DNA of 64,000 nt from Epichloe hybrida (GCA_019022495.1 JAFEKR010000006.1:806001-870000); one strand, 5' to 3'; positions 1-11,400 are shown, counted from the stretch's first letter. Numbers and translations: made by a program. Notes: generated by a model from the sequence alone, not told the origin.

Positions 1-559
1 CAGCACCCGCACATGAAATCCGTCGTCTTCTCGCAATTCACATCGTTTCTGTCCCTCATCGAGCCCGCCCTGACGCGCGCCAACGTCAAATTTCTCCGTC
101 TCGACGGCACCATGCCACAAAAGGCCCGCGCAGCCGTCCTAGAGGAGTTCTCGGAGACGAAGGGCTTCACACTTCTTCTCATCAGTCTTCGCGCCGGCGG
201 AGTCGGTCTGAACTTGACAAGCGCAGGACGAGTCTTCATGATGGATCCCTGGTGGAGTTTTGCCATTGAGGCGCAAGCCATCGATCGCGTGCACCGATTA
301 GGTCAGGAGGACAGCGTCGTTGTGAAGAGGTTCATTGTCAAAGGGAGCGTGGAGGAGAGAATGCTGAGGATACAAGATCGGAAGAAGTTCATGTGAGTTT
401 TGCAATGGTTCCTCCTTTCCTCATTCGCTATGGACAACCGCCTTTTGTATTGTATTTGCGAGACACTAATCGTGGTTCAGCGCGACTTCCCTGGGAATGA
501 TGAATGACGAGGAAAAGAAATTACAGCGCATCGAAGACATCAAAGAGCTACTCAGTTGA
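1..559 (+). CDS. RAD5: RAD5-type SNF2 helicase / ubiquitin ligase, C-terminal end (5' truncated by window)
   Basis: This is the 3' end of a SNF2-family DNA translocase; the reading frame is open from the first base. Visible helicase C-terminal motifs are VVFSQFTSFL, the motif V block LRAGGVGLNLTSAG, and the motif VI block QAIDRVHRLGQ. Exon 1 ends at 392. A GTGAGT...TTCAG intron spans 393-480 (88 bp), and the last exon runs 481-559, encoding a tail with SLGMMNDEEK and RIEDIKELLS. That tail is typical of fungal RAD5 orthologues. From the family, Rad5 acts in post-replication repair, promoting PCNA polyubiquitination and fork reversal in the nucleus. The RING and HIRAN domains would lie upstream, outside the window. 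RAD16 or an HLTF-like paralogue is the alternative, but the tail favours RAD5. It converges with the reductase gene, 328 bp away. Confidence 0.88.
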
Positions 560-887
560 AGCATAATCACAGTAGCTAGCTATTGTATCATTAGTCACCG
601 AGTGGTCATTTACCTTGGGGAGCATTTGTTGGCGCTTCTTGCGGACCATGTTGTGTGTGACGTGCTACTATAGAGATGGTGTGGGTGCTATGGATGAGCT
701 ACGAGACGGAACAGGAAGCACACATTATTACCACGACATTTCATCGATTGGGTCTCTCTATTTACTGGAAATATAGGGAAAGGGTTAATTTTTTCTCGTA
801 TCTAACTTTAGTCATCTAAGATCCAGATCTTATCATTTCTCTTCACTTTGTAAGGGGGGTATTATTTTGTATCCATGCCGCGTAAGT
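560..887. other. Convergent intergenic spacer
   Basis: This 328-bp gap lies between the convergent 3' ends of RAD5 and the aldo-keto reductase. It presumably holds both 3' UTRs. I see no ORF or repeat in it. Confidence 0.7.
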
Positions 888-2180
888 TTACTTGATGAGG
901 ACCTGCGCCTTGGCATCCTTCTCCTTTTCGTCACCAAAGACATTAATGTTCCATGAGGGGTTATCTACATGTTGTTAGCACGAGGTTGCTGTGAACCATG
1001 GCCCAAAGAAGGTGGTGGGAGGGGTGGAGACGTACAAGTCTTGGGGATGTTGAAGCGCTGAGGAGTCTCGCCAAGCTTGTTGAGGTCCTGGACTGCCTGG
1101 TCGTCGAGCTCAACCTCCTGGAAGTTCTCACGGATGCGAGAGGGGGTCACAGATTTGGGGATGACAGTGTGGTTGCCGAGAACGGACCAGGCAATGATGA
1201 CTTGAGCGGCGGTGACGGTCTTGCCCTGGGCGGCTCCGAGACGGTCGGCAATGGCCTTGACCTCGGGGGTGTTGACGAGCAGAGGAACGTTCCAGCTGTT
1301 GTTGCCGAAGGCAGAGTAGGCTGTGACGATGATGTTCTTCTTGGCGCAGTAGTCAACCAGGGTGGGGTTGGGCAGGCGAGGGTGGCGCTCGATCTGGTTG
1401 ACGGCGGGGACGACGCCAGTGGCAGCGATGACGCCTTCGAGCTGTTTCAATTGCGGACTTGTCAGTGAATGGGATGTTTTTCTTTTTTAGGAGGAGTTCA
1501 ATTGTGTCCAAGTTACACGTACATGCTCAATGCTGAAGTTGGAGACACCGACAGAGCGGGTTTTGGACTTGGGGAGCTCTGTGACAGCTGTAGGGGTACA
1601 AAGAAGATGTGTTAGTTGACTGATGTGTAGGAGGAAGTCTTGACATGATTGTTGTAAACCCACCCTTCCAGGTCTGGGCAATGGTGACGCCACGGTTGAG
1701 TTCAACCTCACTGCCGTCGGCAACCTTGGGGAACATGTCGTCGCCAGACTTGAACGCAACGGGCCAGTGGATGAGGTAGAGCTAAGCCAGGGGGAGGTCA
1801 GAAGTCGTGGTAGGTTGGAAGGAGCGGGCATAAGATGGGAGCGTAATCCGTACATCGAGGTAGTCGAGCTGCAGCTCGGCCAGGGTGTCATCAAGAGCAG
1901 CCTCGACATCCTGTGGGGCGTGCTTGTTATTCCACAGCTTGGAGGTGATGAAGATGTCCTCTCGCTTCAGGCCGGGAACATCAGCGAGTGCGCGCTTGAT
2001 GCCCTCGCCGACTTCCTTCTGGTTGCCGTAGATCTTGGCCAGGTCAAGGTGACGGTAGCCGACCTTGAGAGCCTCATAGACACCGTTGCCGACCTCGCCG
2101 GGAGCGGCTTGCCAGGTGCCGTATCCAACACGGGGGATGGCATGGCCAGAGTTGAGAGTGATGGTCTTGCCGAAGGACAT
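888..2180 (-). CDS. Aldo-keto reductase, NADP-dependent glycerol dehydrogenase (GCY1) type
   Basis: Five exons on the minus strand: 2180-1854, 1781-1664, 1587-1523, 1441-1036 and 964-888. The introns are 72, 76, 81 and 71 bp with GTACGG, GTGGGT, GTACGT and GTACGT donors. The product is 330 aa, normal for the family, with the catalytic tetrad in place: Asp46 (GYRHLDLA), Tyr51 (KIYGNQ), Lys81 (ITSKLWNN) and His114 (LYLIHWPV). The signature [13 protein letters not shown] spans the third intron. From the family, it is a cytosolic (alpha/beta)8-barrel enzyme reducing aldehydes or ketones with NADPH; the closest recalled group is fungal GCY1-like glycerol/dihydroxyacetone reductases. The exact substrate (glycerol, pentose or galacturonate-derived) cannot be fixed from sequence. 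The start ATG at 2180 gives the usual MS.GK..TLNSG N-terminus. An AGGGG array about 0.4 kb upstream suggests stress induction. Confidence 0.94.
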
Positions 2181-3783
2181 TTTTCTGTGTTCTGGGGGGA
2201 GGTTTTCTTGTCGTTTTTTTCCGACTTGGACAGGAGATTGGACTCGGAGAGACTCTGAGGATATGGAACGGAGGAGGAATCAAACACTTTTAAATGGAGA
2301 GAGAGGGGGGCAGCGGTACCCCCGGGGGGAGGCTTGGGGGAGCGTAGGGGAGGCTAATAGCACCAGAGCACCAGAGCTCAAGTGGGTACGGTATCATGAT
2401 GAGTTCATTCCTACGCAACTGCCTCACCAATCCATTTCCCTTTTCTTTTACCATGAATGGGTCGAACTCCGACTTGACGTCAATGGCAAGTGCGGGTTGG
2501 TGTGTGTTGTTGCGTAATACATGTAGGCGACGCCCCCGCTTCGAAAACGGCAGGAACCACCCTGAGCGATTTGATTTGATGGTGGAGGGGCAGCGAGGGG
2601 CAGCGAGGGGCAGCGAGGGGCAATTCAAAGAATCGGACCAGATATTATTCCGTATGTACTAATTAGTCCCGTAGCCTCGTCGGTACTTCTAGTTTCCTCT
2701 GGACGGCCCGTTTCCGCGGAATCCCACCATGGACTCTCTGCAAAGCGCGTGCAAAGCGCGTGCAAAGCACTTGTCTGACGGGACGCCGTAGACGGGCGCC
2801 AGAACCGGCAATGGCAAACCTGAAAGGCCTCCTGAAAGGAGGATCTGAAAGGAACATTTGTGGAAACGCAAACAAAGTCGATTCGCCACCATTTCTGAAG
2901 CTAAACCCTGTGGAGACGCCAAAGGTAGCATCAGCACCCGAGTTTGCCGGCAACGAACAAGTACATAATGCGATCTACGGAGTAATGCGATTTCCCTCTT
3001 CCCTCTTCCCTGAGTCCCCTCTGCGTCACGGGGGCCGCGGAGGAAGAAGGTTTTCCTTCCCATGTGGCTGCCCTGCCGTGTGACATTGCGCATTGTTCAT
3101 CTTGCGACGACGATGTGAATTTTGTTTGTGGGCGGAATCATTCAATTTTCAGGTTCAGATCCAGATTGTGCGTCTTCTTCCCGGTCCCTGTGCAAGAAAG
3201 AGGGTAAAGCAAGAAGTATAATGTTGGTAAAAAGATGCAAGAGAGCCGCGAACCATTCGTTGACGTTCAAGAATGGCATCCTTCAAGCATCCTTCAAATC
3301 ACCATTCAGGAAGAGCATTTAGGAAGAGCATTTGAGGAAAAGTCACAGTAGTCCTGGCTCCTGCACGTCAAAAGAAGCCTGTTTGCGCAAACACGACGCC
3401 AAGTGACACAAATTCAGGCCGCGGCTCATATCCAGTGCACGCACACGCACTTGAAAGCACATTCTGCGGTTTGCCTCGCCAACGCTGGCATGGCCGTGAC
3501 ATATCGCTCATTCGTTGTCACAAACGGCGAACCTTGAAACGGACCATGTGGTCAACGCAGCATGTCATGTCATGTCATGGACCGTTCCCAAACAATGAGA
3601 GTAGATTTGCTTCCTACGAGGTGCCTTGTTCTGTAGACCGTACGTGCGTACTCCCCGCCTCGTTATATCTACCCGGTCAAGCGCAAAGATGTAGCGACAA
3701 TCCAGCAAGAACCCTCCATCGCGAGCATATCTGCTTGTTTTGTCAGCAGATCTCCTTTCGTCGATTCATCGTCATCGTCAGCA
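2181..3783. other. Divergent intergenic region with reductase promoter
   Basis: This 1.6-kb gap separates the reductase from the small membrane-protein candidate. It holds the AGGGG array at 2586-2620, a TACGGAGTA motif at 2976-2984 and a short CATGT tandem near 3560-3580. The short ORFs here show no domain or convincing protein character. Confidence 0.6.
2586..2620. promoter_or_regulatory. Tandem array of four AGGGG stress-response-element cores
   Basis: Four exact AGGGG pentamers sit at 2586, 2596, 2606 and 2616, spaced exactly 10 bp apart within a 10-bp direct repeat. AGGGG/CCCCT is the stress response element bound by Msn2/Msn4/Seb1-type C2H2 factors. The array lies about 0.4 kb upstream of the reductase start, and the 10-bp pitch places all sites on one helical face. 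Function is inferred; a chance minisatellite is possible. Confidence 0.5.
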
Positions 3784-4101
3784 ATGGCGCCGCGCAGTAA
3801 TACACATCACCATCTGCACGCGAGAGACGATACGTCTCCCGGGGTCGTGGCCCTCTACATCATCCTGGGCGCCGTCATTGCCCTGGTGTTCACTTGCATC
3901 CTCCACTGGGGGTGTTTCGAGCACCACGTCTATTCCTTCAGACGGAGGCGTCGAACGCCATCGAGCTCCATCTTCACTACTGGTTTCCGCCATGGGACTC
4001 GGCATGGCCATCGTCGACGCGACGCCAGCCCGGTAGCTGTTCCTCTGGACACTTTGGATCCAGAGACGGGCGATGTTACTCGTCCAATAACGTACATTTG
4101 A
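3784..4101 (+). CDS. Possible small single-pass membrane protein
   Basis: This is a 105-aa ORF without introns. It opens with a His-rich N-terminus, then one strong hydrophobic stretch at about residues 21-45 (core ALYIILGAVIALVFTCIL). A basic RRRRR run follows, and the tail is polar and Arg/His-rich, so the charge pattern fits a type III membrane protein with a cytosolic C-terminus. The start context (caATGGC) is good. I do not recognise a family. An antisense ORF overlaps on the minus strand (3778-4356) and also has a hydrophobic stretch, but it lacks an ATG at its 5' limit. The plus-strand frame is preferred but far from certain. Confidence 0.45.
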   Translation: MAPRSNTHHHLHARDDTSPGVVALYIILGAVIALVFTCILHWGCFEHHVYSFRRRRRTPSSSIFTTGFRHGTRHGHRRRDASPVAVPLDTLDPETGDVTRPITYI

Positions 4102-4918
4102 GACAAACGGTCTAGTTGAGAGAAAACTTTTGTATACTCTCTCTATTCGGACTTTGCTGAGGTGGTCTCGGATTTCATTGGCCAGCCGGCCTTTGACAAG
4201 CTTGGTAGAAGAAGGATGACTGTAAAGGAATGCGCAAGCTGCTTCAAGAAATGCGCCCAGGATGATGCCCATTGCGATTCCAATCTGCATGTCGGTGTTG
4301 TCGGTCGGGTTGCTCGCGAATTGCCCCTTCCGGAAAAACAGCAGAGTCGTCGCCAAGGAACGGCCTCGGTTTCAGGTTTAAAATCGGCCGAGGAGCAAAC
4401 ATGGGCCGTGGTGGTCGAAACAACGAACCCGGAGAAATGCTTTGCAAAGCAAGGACATCTAACAACAAAAAAAGCAGGCGTATTTTCGTTTTCCTTTGTC
4501 TGAGTTTCTACCGAGGTAGGTACTGGAAGCGAAATTTACTTCTTCGGGAAAGGGAACTTGTGGTATGGTTTCCTCTCCACGGGCCATTCAAATGAAACCA
4601 GAACTCTGGGGGGCTGCTGATATGGAGGGGCGGATCGGGATCGGGCAGCTCTTGGAGTTTGGATTAGATCGTCCATCACTGAGAGCACAATCACCACGTA
4701 TACTATTGGCTTCACATGATATACGCAAGACTCCGAACGACGAAAGTTTACAATTAAACAGACATCTGTTTTTCTTTATAGGTTTCATAATATAATGTCG
4801 GCGAGACCCTTCTGGCCAGGCGCTTCGGCCAACGCGGGCTACTTACATGCACTTGTGTGTTTGGTTCCTTCGTACTCTCTTTCCCCCTATTAGTTCGAGT
4901 CCCATGTTTTCCAATGGC
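4102..4918. other. Intergenic spacer, no gene seen
   Basis: About 0.8 kb lies between the small membrane-protein candidate and the 3' end of the paraoxonase-like gene. No convincing ORF, RNA gene or repeat was found; the overlapping short ORFs are mutually incompatible shadows. Confidence 0.55.
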
Positions 4919-6231
4919 TCACTCCCTCCAGACCATGATCCCTTTTTCGTAGAGCCCTGTTACCAAACCCAGATTCGAATTCGTATCTCGCAGAGCGGTA
5001 GAGCTGGTCCCGAACTCTCCAATGGTTCTATACAGTGTTCTTAGTCCACTATCCTCTGTCCACTCGGCTACCCAACTTGGTGCACTCCCGTTGTGGCATT
5101 CGTTGAGCAGGGACGGATCCTTCAAGCAGACTCGACGAGACTCCACCAGGCTGTCCAGACTAGGCGGATGAGGATGGCCGGCAATCAATAGTGCGCCTCT
5201 GGAGTCGGTAGATAGATTGTCGGGCATGAAGGGGATATTGATCTTGTACGACAGCTCGAGTTTTCTGCTGCTGGGGAGAATTGTGTAGAGTCGGACCTGG
5301 CAAGCATTGGTCGAGGCCACGGCCAGCACTGAAGAGTTGAGGAGCGTGATCCCGTTGGCAAATGGCACTCTGGCTACAGATTGTATGGCAGCCTCGGACG
5401 GATCGTCCGTTTGCAAGTCAATATGCGCGATGCTCCCAGACGGTAGACCAGCATAGGTTTCCAATCGTGCAAGCAGACGGTGATGTCTTATCTGGAAGAA
5501 ATGGTCATTGGTGACGTAGATCTCGCCCTCATTCAGCGCAACAATGGCATTGGGCGAGTGAATGAGAGGGCTTGTAATTGTTCGACGATGTCTGGCCGTC
5601 GGACTCGGCGAGTTCAAGTCGTCCAGGGTGAAGATTTCCACGCGAGGGCCTTCGAAGTGGTGATTGCAGACAAATAACTGCCGACTAGCCTTGTGATATT
5701 CTATGCCTAGAGGGTGGAAACCGGACGCATCATGGAAGTCGAGCAATCGAATGCGGGAAAGTGTCTCGTTTTGGCGTCGAAAAGTTTGGTATCGATAGAT
5801 GAACAATTCCCCGGACGGAATAGAGGACAAGGGCTGGGTGAACACCCCCATGACCGTGTTCCAAAGGTCTCGTCCAGAATCGCAGCTTAGAATCGCCAGC
5901 CCCTCCTCGCCTTCTACCAGGAGACCATCTTCGCAATTTCTCAACTCGTTGCGAAACTTGACTTGGTAATTGGAGAAGGCCTTGAATTCCTTGAGCTGAC
6001 CAGGAGAGTTGGACAGGAGTACAGATAGAGACAACAGGCGGCTGGCAATGTACGGGTAGATGGACGCCAGTAGAATCGCCAACTTTGATCAAGATATGTT
6101 AGCATATATCAACCCATCGTTTGGCCGTCCTGGCTGTTACGAGGAGAGCCGGATTTATTACCAGAGGTCAAGGTTCTGGCGCTGCTACTTACCAATGCAC
6201 ATCCATATGCAAACCACTTGGAATTCGCCAT
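4919..6231 (-). CDS. Paraoxonase/arylesterase-family six-bladed beta-propeller, membrane-anchored
   Basis: Two exons: 6231-6193 (13 codons) and 6082-4919, split by a 110-bp intron with a GTAAGT donor. The product is 400 aa, and the first ATG gives a hydrophobic N-terminal anchor (about residues 8-36). The calcium-site residues of the PON family are all visible: Glu64-Asp65 (NCEDGLL), one Asn in HSPNAIVAL, one Asn in PFANGITLL, and Asp-Asn in MPDNLST. The VTNDHFF strand is also typical. From the family, these are Ca2+-dependent lactonases or arylesterases in the secretory pathway. The position of the catalytic His of animal PON1 (PHGI) reads HPLGI here, so a Leu replaces it; the second His (CNHHF) is kept. 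The substrate is therefore unknown. It lies in tandem with the secreted-protein gene upstream. Confidence 0.87.
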
Positions 6232-6758
6232 AGCTCTTAGCAATTGCGATTTGTCGTTTGCCTTGGTCACACTGTCGTCCCTGCATCCACAAGGTGGGCG
6301 CGCGAGTAAACTATGCCACTGCAGAAAACTTGATGGAATGTCCGCCAGTCCTCTTGTTTTTGCTCCATGTTACGTTACGTGGACGACATTGCTCCTCGAG
6401 CCCACAAATATCCAACTGATGAGGGTGTGACGATCCAAGTCAGCGCAAGTCGTTTAAAATTCGTCATTTGTAGACCCACTATTACGTTGGAACTACGGAT
6501 TATTAAGCGTCTTCCCATATTCAGGCAGTACGGACGTATTTTACACCATGTACGACAACACAACCTGTGTAATTTACCATAAAACGTCGTGTTTCTGCCT
6601 CTACCACTAGCAAACTAGAAAAGAGTGCGCCGATTGTTTTAGCGTACTCTGGAAAATCAGCGCACTCTTCCATGTGCCCTAGATGGGTACAAAGTAAAAC
6701 TCTCCACCTGTATTCACAGCTATCTCGTACCTAGCCCCGTCTTTGAGTGCGCCAGCTT
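6232..6758. other. Intergenic spacer, no gene seen
   Basis: This 527-bp stretch is upstream of the paraoxonase-like gene and downstream of the secreted-protein gene. It presumably holds the promoter of the former. Nothing else is recognised. Confidence 0.55.
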
Positions 6759-7731
6759 TTAGAAGACTGCGCTGACTTGGATCACACCCTTAACTACTCT
6801 GTTTAAAAGCACTGTGACTTGGAAGTCAAGTTGGAGATCATGTCTCGTATCTTGCGGGACTGCACACATCTGAACATCATCTATAGATGTGACTGAGAAA
6901 GTTTGTGTCCAGTCGTCAGTATCCCTAACACTGGCGATTAAACGATGATTTACCACTAAATATAGCCACCTAGCTTTTATATAATCACCTCCTTCTTTGT
7001 CGGAAAGCCATGCATGAATTTTGGCAGACTGGGCTATCACTTGTCCTCCTGGCCCTTTCTTATTTCTGTTCTTAGGCATAATCAGTCGAACTCTCTTGCT
7101 GCAGTACGATCTAATTTCGGAACCCTTCCCGATGAGTTTCTCCATCAGAGTGTTTTGGGGTACACAAGTAGAATATGGGGTTTGGTAGCCCCATCTGTTC
7201 CATCTGCGGTCATGTCTACACCGTTGGCCTCTGGGGCATTCGACATACCATTTCTTTTCGGCCTTGTTCTAGGGTCAGAGTACGTTGTCGAGGGCTAAAG
7301 TATCGGAGACTTACATGTATATTCCAGTGATTGATATAGGGTAGAACACGATAGCAAAGTTGGCAAGTGATAATGCGCCTCGTATTAAACGGGGAGCAGA
7401 CAGATTTCCGGGCGGCAAAAAAAGATGCATCCTCAGTGGGGTGTTGGCGCATACAAATTTCGTCATCGTCACTCACGACGTATAATGAATTCGTGTTACA
7501 TCTCCCGTTTGGATGATGAGGGTCCGGTGGAGGTGGCGGAGTGGACTTCTTGTCCAAGTGATCCTGAACACTGACGAGTTCTGCCTCGTTAAAAAGGACC
7601 GCAGGTGGACCCGGATCATTCGGATCATCTGGAACTGGGATTAACTCGGCGAACTCTTCCGCGTTGACTATTGGGGAGGAGGTAGCTAGGATGGGTAAGA
7701 CCCTGAGAAGGAAGCGGATGATACGCGTCAT
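6759..7731 (-). CDS. Secreted ten-cysteine protein, candidate effector
   Basis: Exon 1 is 7731-7315 (139 codons) and exon 2 is 7268-6759 (169 codons plus stop), joined across a short 46-bp intron with a GTAAGT donor and CCCTAG acceptor; the frame continues cleanly. The product is 308 aa. Residues 1-24 form a classical signal peptide (hydrophobic core, then IVNA before EEF). The mature part has a Pro/Asp-rich linker (PPPPPDPHHP) and ten cysteines, for example in QLCYR, VECPRGQRC and SYCSKR. That even number fits disulfide bonding outside the cell. I do not recognise a family. The gene is AT-richer than its neighbours and about 450 bp from the RIP-degraded block, a setting typical of fast-evolving fungal effectors. 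Calling it an effector is inference; a secreted protein is well supported. Confidence 0.68.
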
Positions 7732-8178
7732 CTTGGTAAGTGGGCGAACTCGAGGTGTATTGAGCAGAGTGCTTTAAAAAGAGGAGGCGAGTGCCTGGAG
7801 TTAGATATATATATATATTTATACGAAGGTCGAAGTCAAAAGTCGTGTCCCCTGCACGCGACCTCGGTCAAGGACCTAATTAACCAGTGGGATTAGAATT
7901 TCCCCGGGTAATTAAATAAGAGGCATATACGGAGTACACGGAGTACGGATCCGTACATACTCCGTAGTCTAGCCCCTGTATGATTTTACACGAGGTACAT
8001 AACTAGGGGTAGCAGGCTAATGACGAATCTTTTTATCCTACTAAGTGAGGTAAAGGATACCTTGCATTACGTGTATTTTACTAGAGCTACTTAGTATCTT
8101 TTAGTAGCGTAGATACCCGGGGTCTATAGCATCCCTGATAGTGGCTGCCCCACGTGGGGTTTGTAGTTGGTTGTAAAA
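7732..8178. other. Boundary between gene island and transposon block
   Basis: This stretch holds the promoter of the secreted-protein gene, a (TA)n run at about 7806-7819, a cluster of TACGGAGTA-type motifs at 7928-7966 and a perfect 12-bp palindrome CCCCACGTGGGG at 8148-8159. AT content rises through it, but typical RIP texture starts only inside the element that begins at 8179. Confidence 0.6.
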
Positions 8179-8453
8179 TGTCACGGCTTGCACCGAAAGG
8201 TTAAGAACGAAGTGATGGCTAAGACTATCGCAGTCGCTGCTAGATAGATGCTAGCTAGGGGCGGGTGCGTGAAGGTTTTAATCTCTAACCTAGCACTAAT
8301 AATATGCGTAGTCTTTAATAAATACCTTGCTTTATAAGCATGTAGCTATCTTATAGCTAGCTAGCCTCTTTATTATTTATATAGCCTAAAGGTTCTCTAA
8401 AGACTTGCTTTAATAAATATCCTATCTTTAACCTTTACGCTCCTAATATAATA
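8179..8453 (-). repeat. 3' LTR of Gypsy A, left copy
   Basis: This 275-bp LTR is inverted relative to 26928-27202. The outermost ~100 bp are almost free of RIP-type changes and closely match the same part of the other copy, whereas the inner part is AT-rich. Confidence 0.85.
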
Positions 8454-11400
8454 CCCCCCTTATATATAATTAACCTTAATTATAAAATAAGCTACTTACT
8501 TAGGGCATAGTTACTATATTAGAGCTTTATAAGGAAAAAATAAGATAAGGCACCTTATATCTAGATATATAGGTAAATAAAAAGAAATAATAATAATAAT
8601 GCCACTAATTAAAAATAACCCCTTATTATAGTTAGTGATATTCTAATAGCAGCTTATACATAGCTTTACTATAGTGAAATAAATGTTATTGCCTATTACG
8701 TAGCTAGAAAAAATAATATAAATAACCTATGTTAATTTTTGTAATTAGTTAAATAAATAAGGTACCTAATGCTAGGGTTCTAAATAGTCTAACTAGAGGG
8801 TTTGTGTTATAGTTACTATAAGCTTATAGCTATTAGGTATATGTGTGTTTAGTAGTGCTAATGGTTATTATTATAATTTATGAATTACCTATATGTAGTG
8901 CGTTAGATTACTTAAAGGGTCTAGGGTTAATATAAAAGAAACTGATTTTTCCCCCTTTCTATACTTTTCCTTTCTTTTATAATATCCCTTAACCTTATAA
9001 GTTGCCCTTACTAGCTAAGTAGTAGCTCTCTTACTACTATTGCCTAGTAGTTACTAACCTCTTTTAGTCCCTAATTATTATTATTATCTATCCTTATTTA
9101 TCTTAGTTTCTTGCCCTTATCTAGCTTATAAGTTTATACTCTTATTAGCATAACTTCCTTATCTAGTCTATTATAGCTAACTTATAGCTAGTTTACTATA
9201 TTTAAGTCTTATGCCTAAACTCTACCTTTATTAATGCCTTAAGAAAATCTATTAACTAAGAAATCTCCTATAAAGTCTCCCTAAAAGTAAACTTCTTTTA
9301 AAATCTTATTATAAGTTTATTATATCCTTATAGTGTCTTTATTACTAACTTACTACTAGTAAAATAACTTTAAAGAAGATTCTATATATACGCTATTATT
9401 AGTAAGTAGTAATATAAAATATTCTCCTAAAAAATAGTACCTATAAGATTCTAGAATACCTTATTAATAAAAAAACCTTCCTAGCTAAATATAATAAGTC
9501 TTTAAGTATAATATCTTTACTTACTTACTACTTCTTTATAGCTAATATTTAATAGGCTATTTAATAAAATATGCTTATTACTTCTAAAATAATAAAAACT
9601 ATATTATAGTATGTCTTTCTTAACTAAAATCTGCCTAGTTATTACTAATATACTACTAGACTCTAGCTTAAATTATATAGCTTTATAATAAGCTATTTAA
9701 ACTTATTAAAGCTACTCCTAAAGGTAGCTATTACTATTAAAATAAAGTAAGTATAATTCTATTTCCTAGACACTAGATTACTACTAACTTACTACTAGCC
9801 TATTATAAAAATAAAGAAAAAGCTATAGAATACTATCCTAGTTTATAAAAATTCTAATAAGTGTAGTTATATTTACTACACTTAAATATTTACTAATGTT
9901 ACTTATAAGGTAAAATATAATAAATATACTATAATAGCGCTACTAAGTAATACTATAAATTTAAAGACTTAGATTAATATTATAAACTATCTTTACTTTA
10001 TAGCCTAGAATATCCTAAAGGTAAGCTTTCTTAATATATATAACTAATACTTAACTAACTTACTAGTAGTTTACACTAAATACTATTAATTTACCTAAAT
10101 ACATTAGTCTTATTAAGCTCCCTAGTACACTTTAGGTCTATATATATAGAGAGAGGGATTCTAATAATAAAGATACTCCTAAGGCCTTTTCCTCTATAGC
10201 TTCTATAGCTACTAATAATAATAAGGGACTAGTAGTCTTAAGAGCTAACTCTGTTATAAAGGGATAAGTGCTTAGTAGCTATATAATAGATTATTTAAGT
10301 TATCTAAGTAAATTAACTTTATTTTCTAATATCTTTAGTATATTAAGTTATAAAACGTAATTACCTTATATTAACTTTATTACTTAGCTATTACTTATAG
10401 TTATTAATAATTTCTCTAGTAATAAAATCCCTTTTTAATACCTAAGAATTCTCTAAAGTATTATAGCTCTTCTATTTAACTAGATATTTATAATGCCTTC
10501 TATTATAGTAATATAAAATAATTCTCTTAACTTTAAACTCTTATTTATTATCTTTAATAGTATCTTATAGTAAGGATATATTTTCTATATTTATTAAGTC
10601 CCCTTTAAAAGGTTTAAGACTAGTAATATTAAATATATTATATAATTAAGTCCTAGGTAGTAATTTTAATTAATACACTAATCTATAACTTCTAATTACT
10701 TTTTTAATCTTATAGGGGCCTAGATACTTTATAGCTAGCTTCCTACTAGGGTGTCTTAGGTTAATGTTTTTTATTAATAATAAAATATAGTTACTAACTT
10801 TAAACCTTATTAAAGTTCTTTTCTAGTTATAATATTTTTATACTAAGTCTATAAGTTACTTAAAAGCTACTTAATTATAGTATACTTCTCTCTTAGTGCT
10901 AAAATCCTACTTTTAGCTTAATTATTTACTAAAGGGATATTTACTACTACTTACTATAGACCTCTAGGATTATAACCTTATAATGCCTTTACTAGTGTGT
11001 AGCTATGCGTTAAGTAATTGCTTATATTATACGTAAATTACGCTATTAATAGGTTATTTGCCTAATTAGTTTATTTAGCATAAGTAAAAGCCCTTAAATA
11101 ATGTTCTAAGACCTAGTTTAAACGTTCTATCTAACTATCTATCTAGGGGTAAAAAGTAGTGCTAAGTAGCTGCTTTATTATAAGAAAATAGCAAAAAGTT
11201 ATCTAGAAACCACTAGTAAATATAGAACCTTAGTCTATTATAATACCTTCTAGGGCTCTATAGTCTCTAAAAAAATATTCTAAGAATATAGTTACTAGCC
11301 TATTACTAGTTAGTTACATTAAAATAAGGATATAAATACTATATTTTGTAAAATAGTTAATAATAACTAAAATTACATTATAGGTTTAATTTAAATCTTT

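Noticed and set aside
965..1468. Plus-strand and alternative minus-strand ORFs over the aldo-keto reductase
   Set aside because: They are antisense or off-frame shadows of the well-supported spliced reductase.
6367..6582. YVDDI-like string suggesting a reverse transcriptase
   Set aside because: Isolated motif in a short ORF without any other RT motif; chance.
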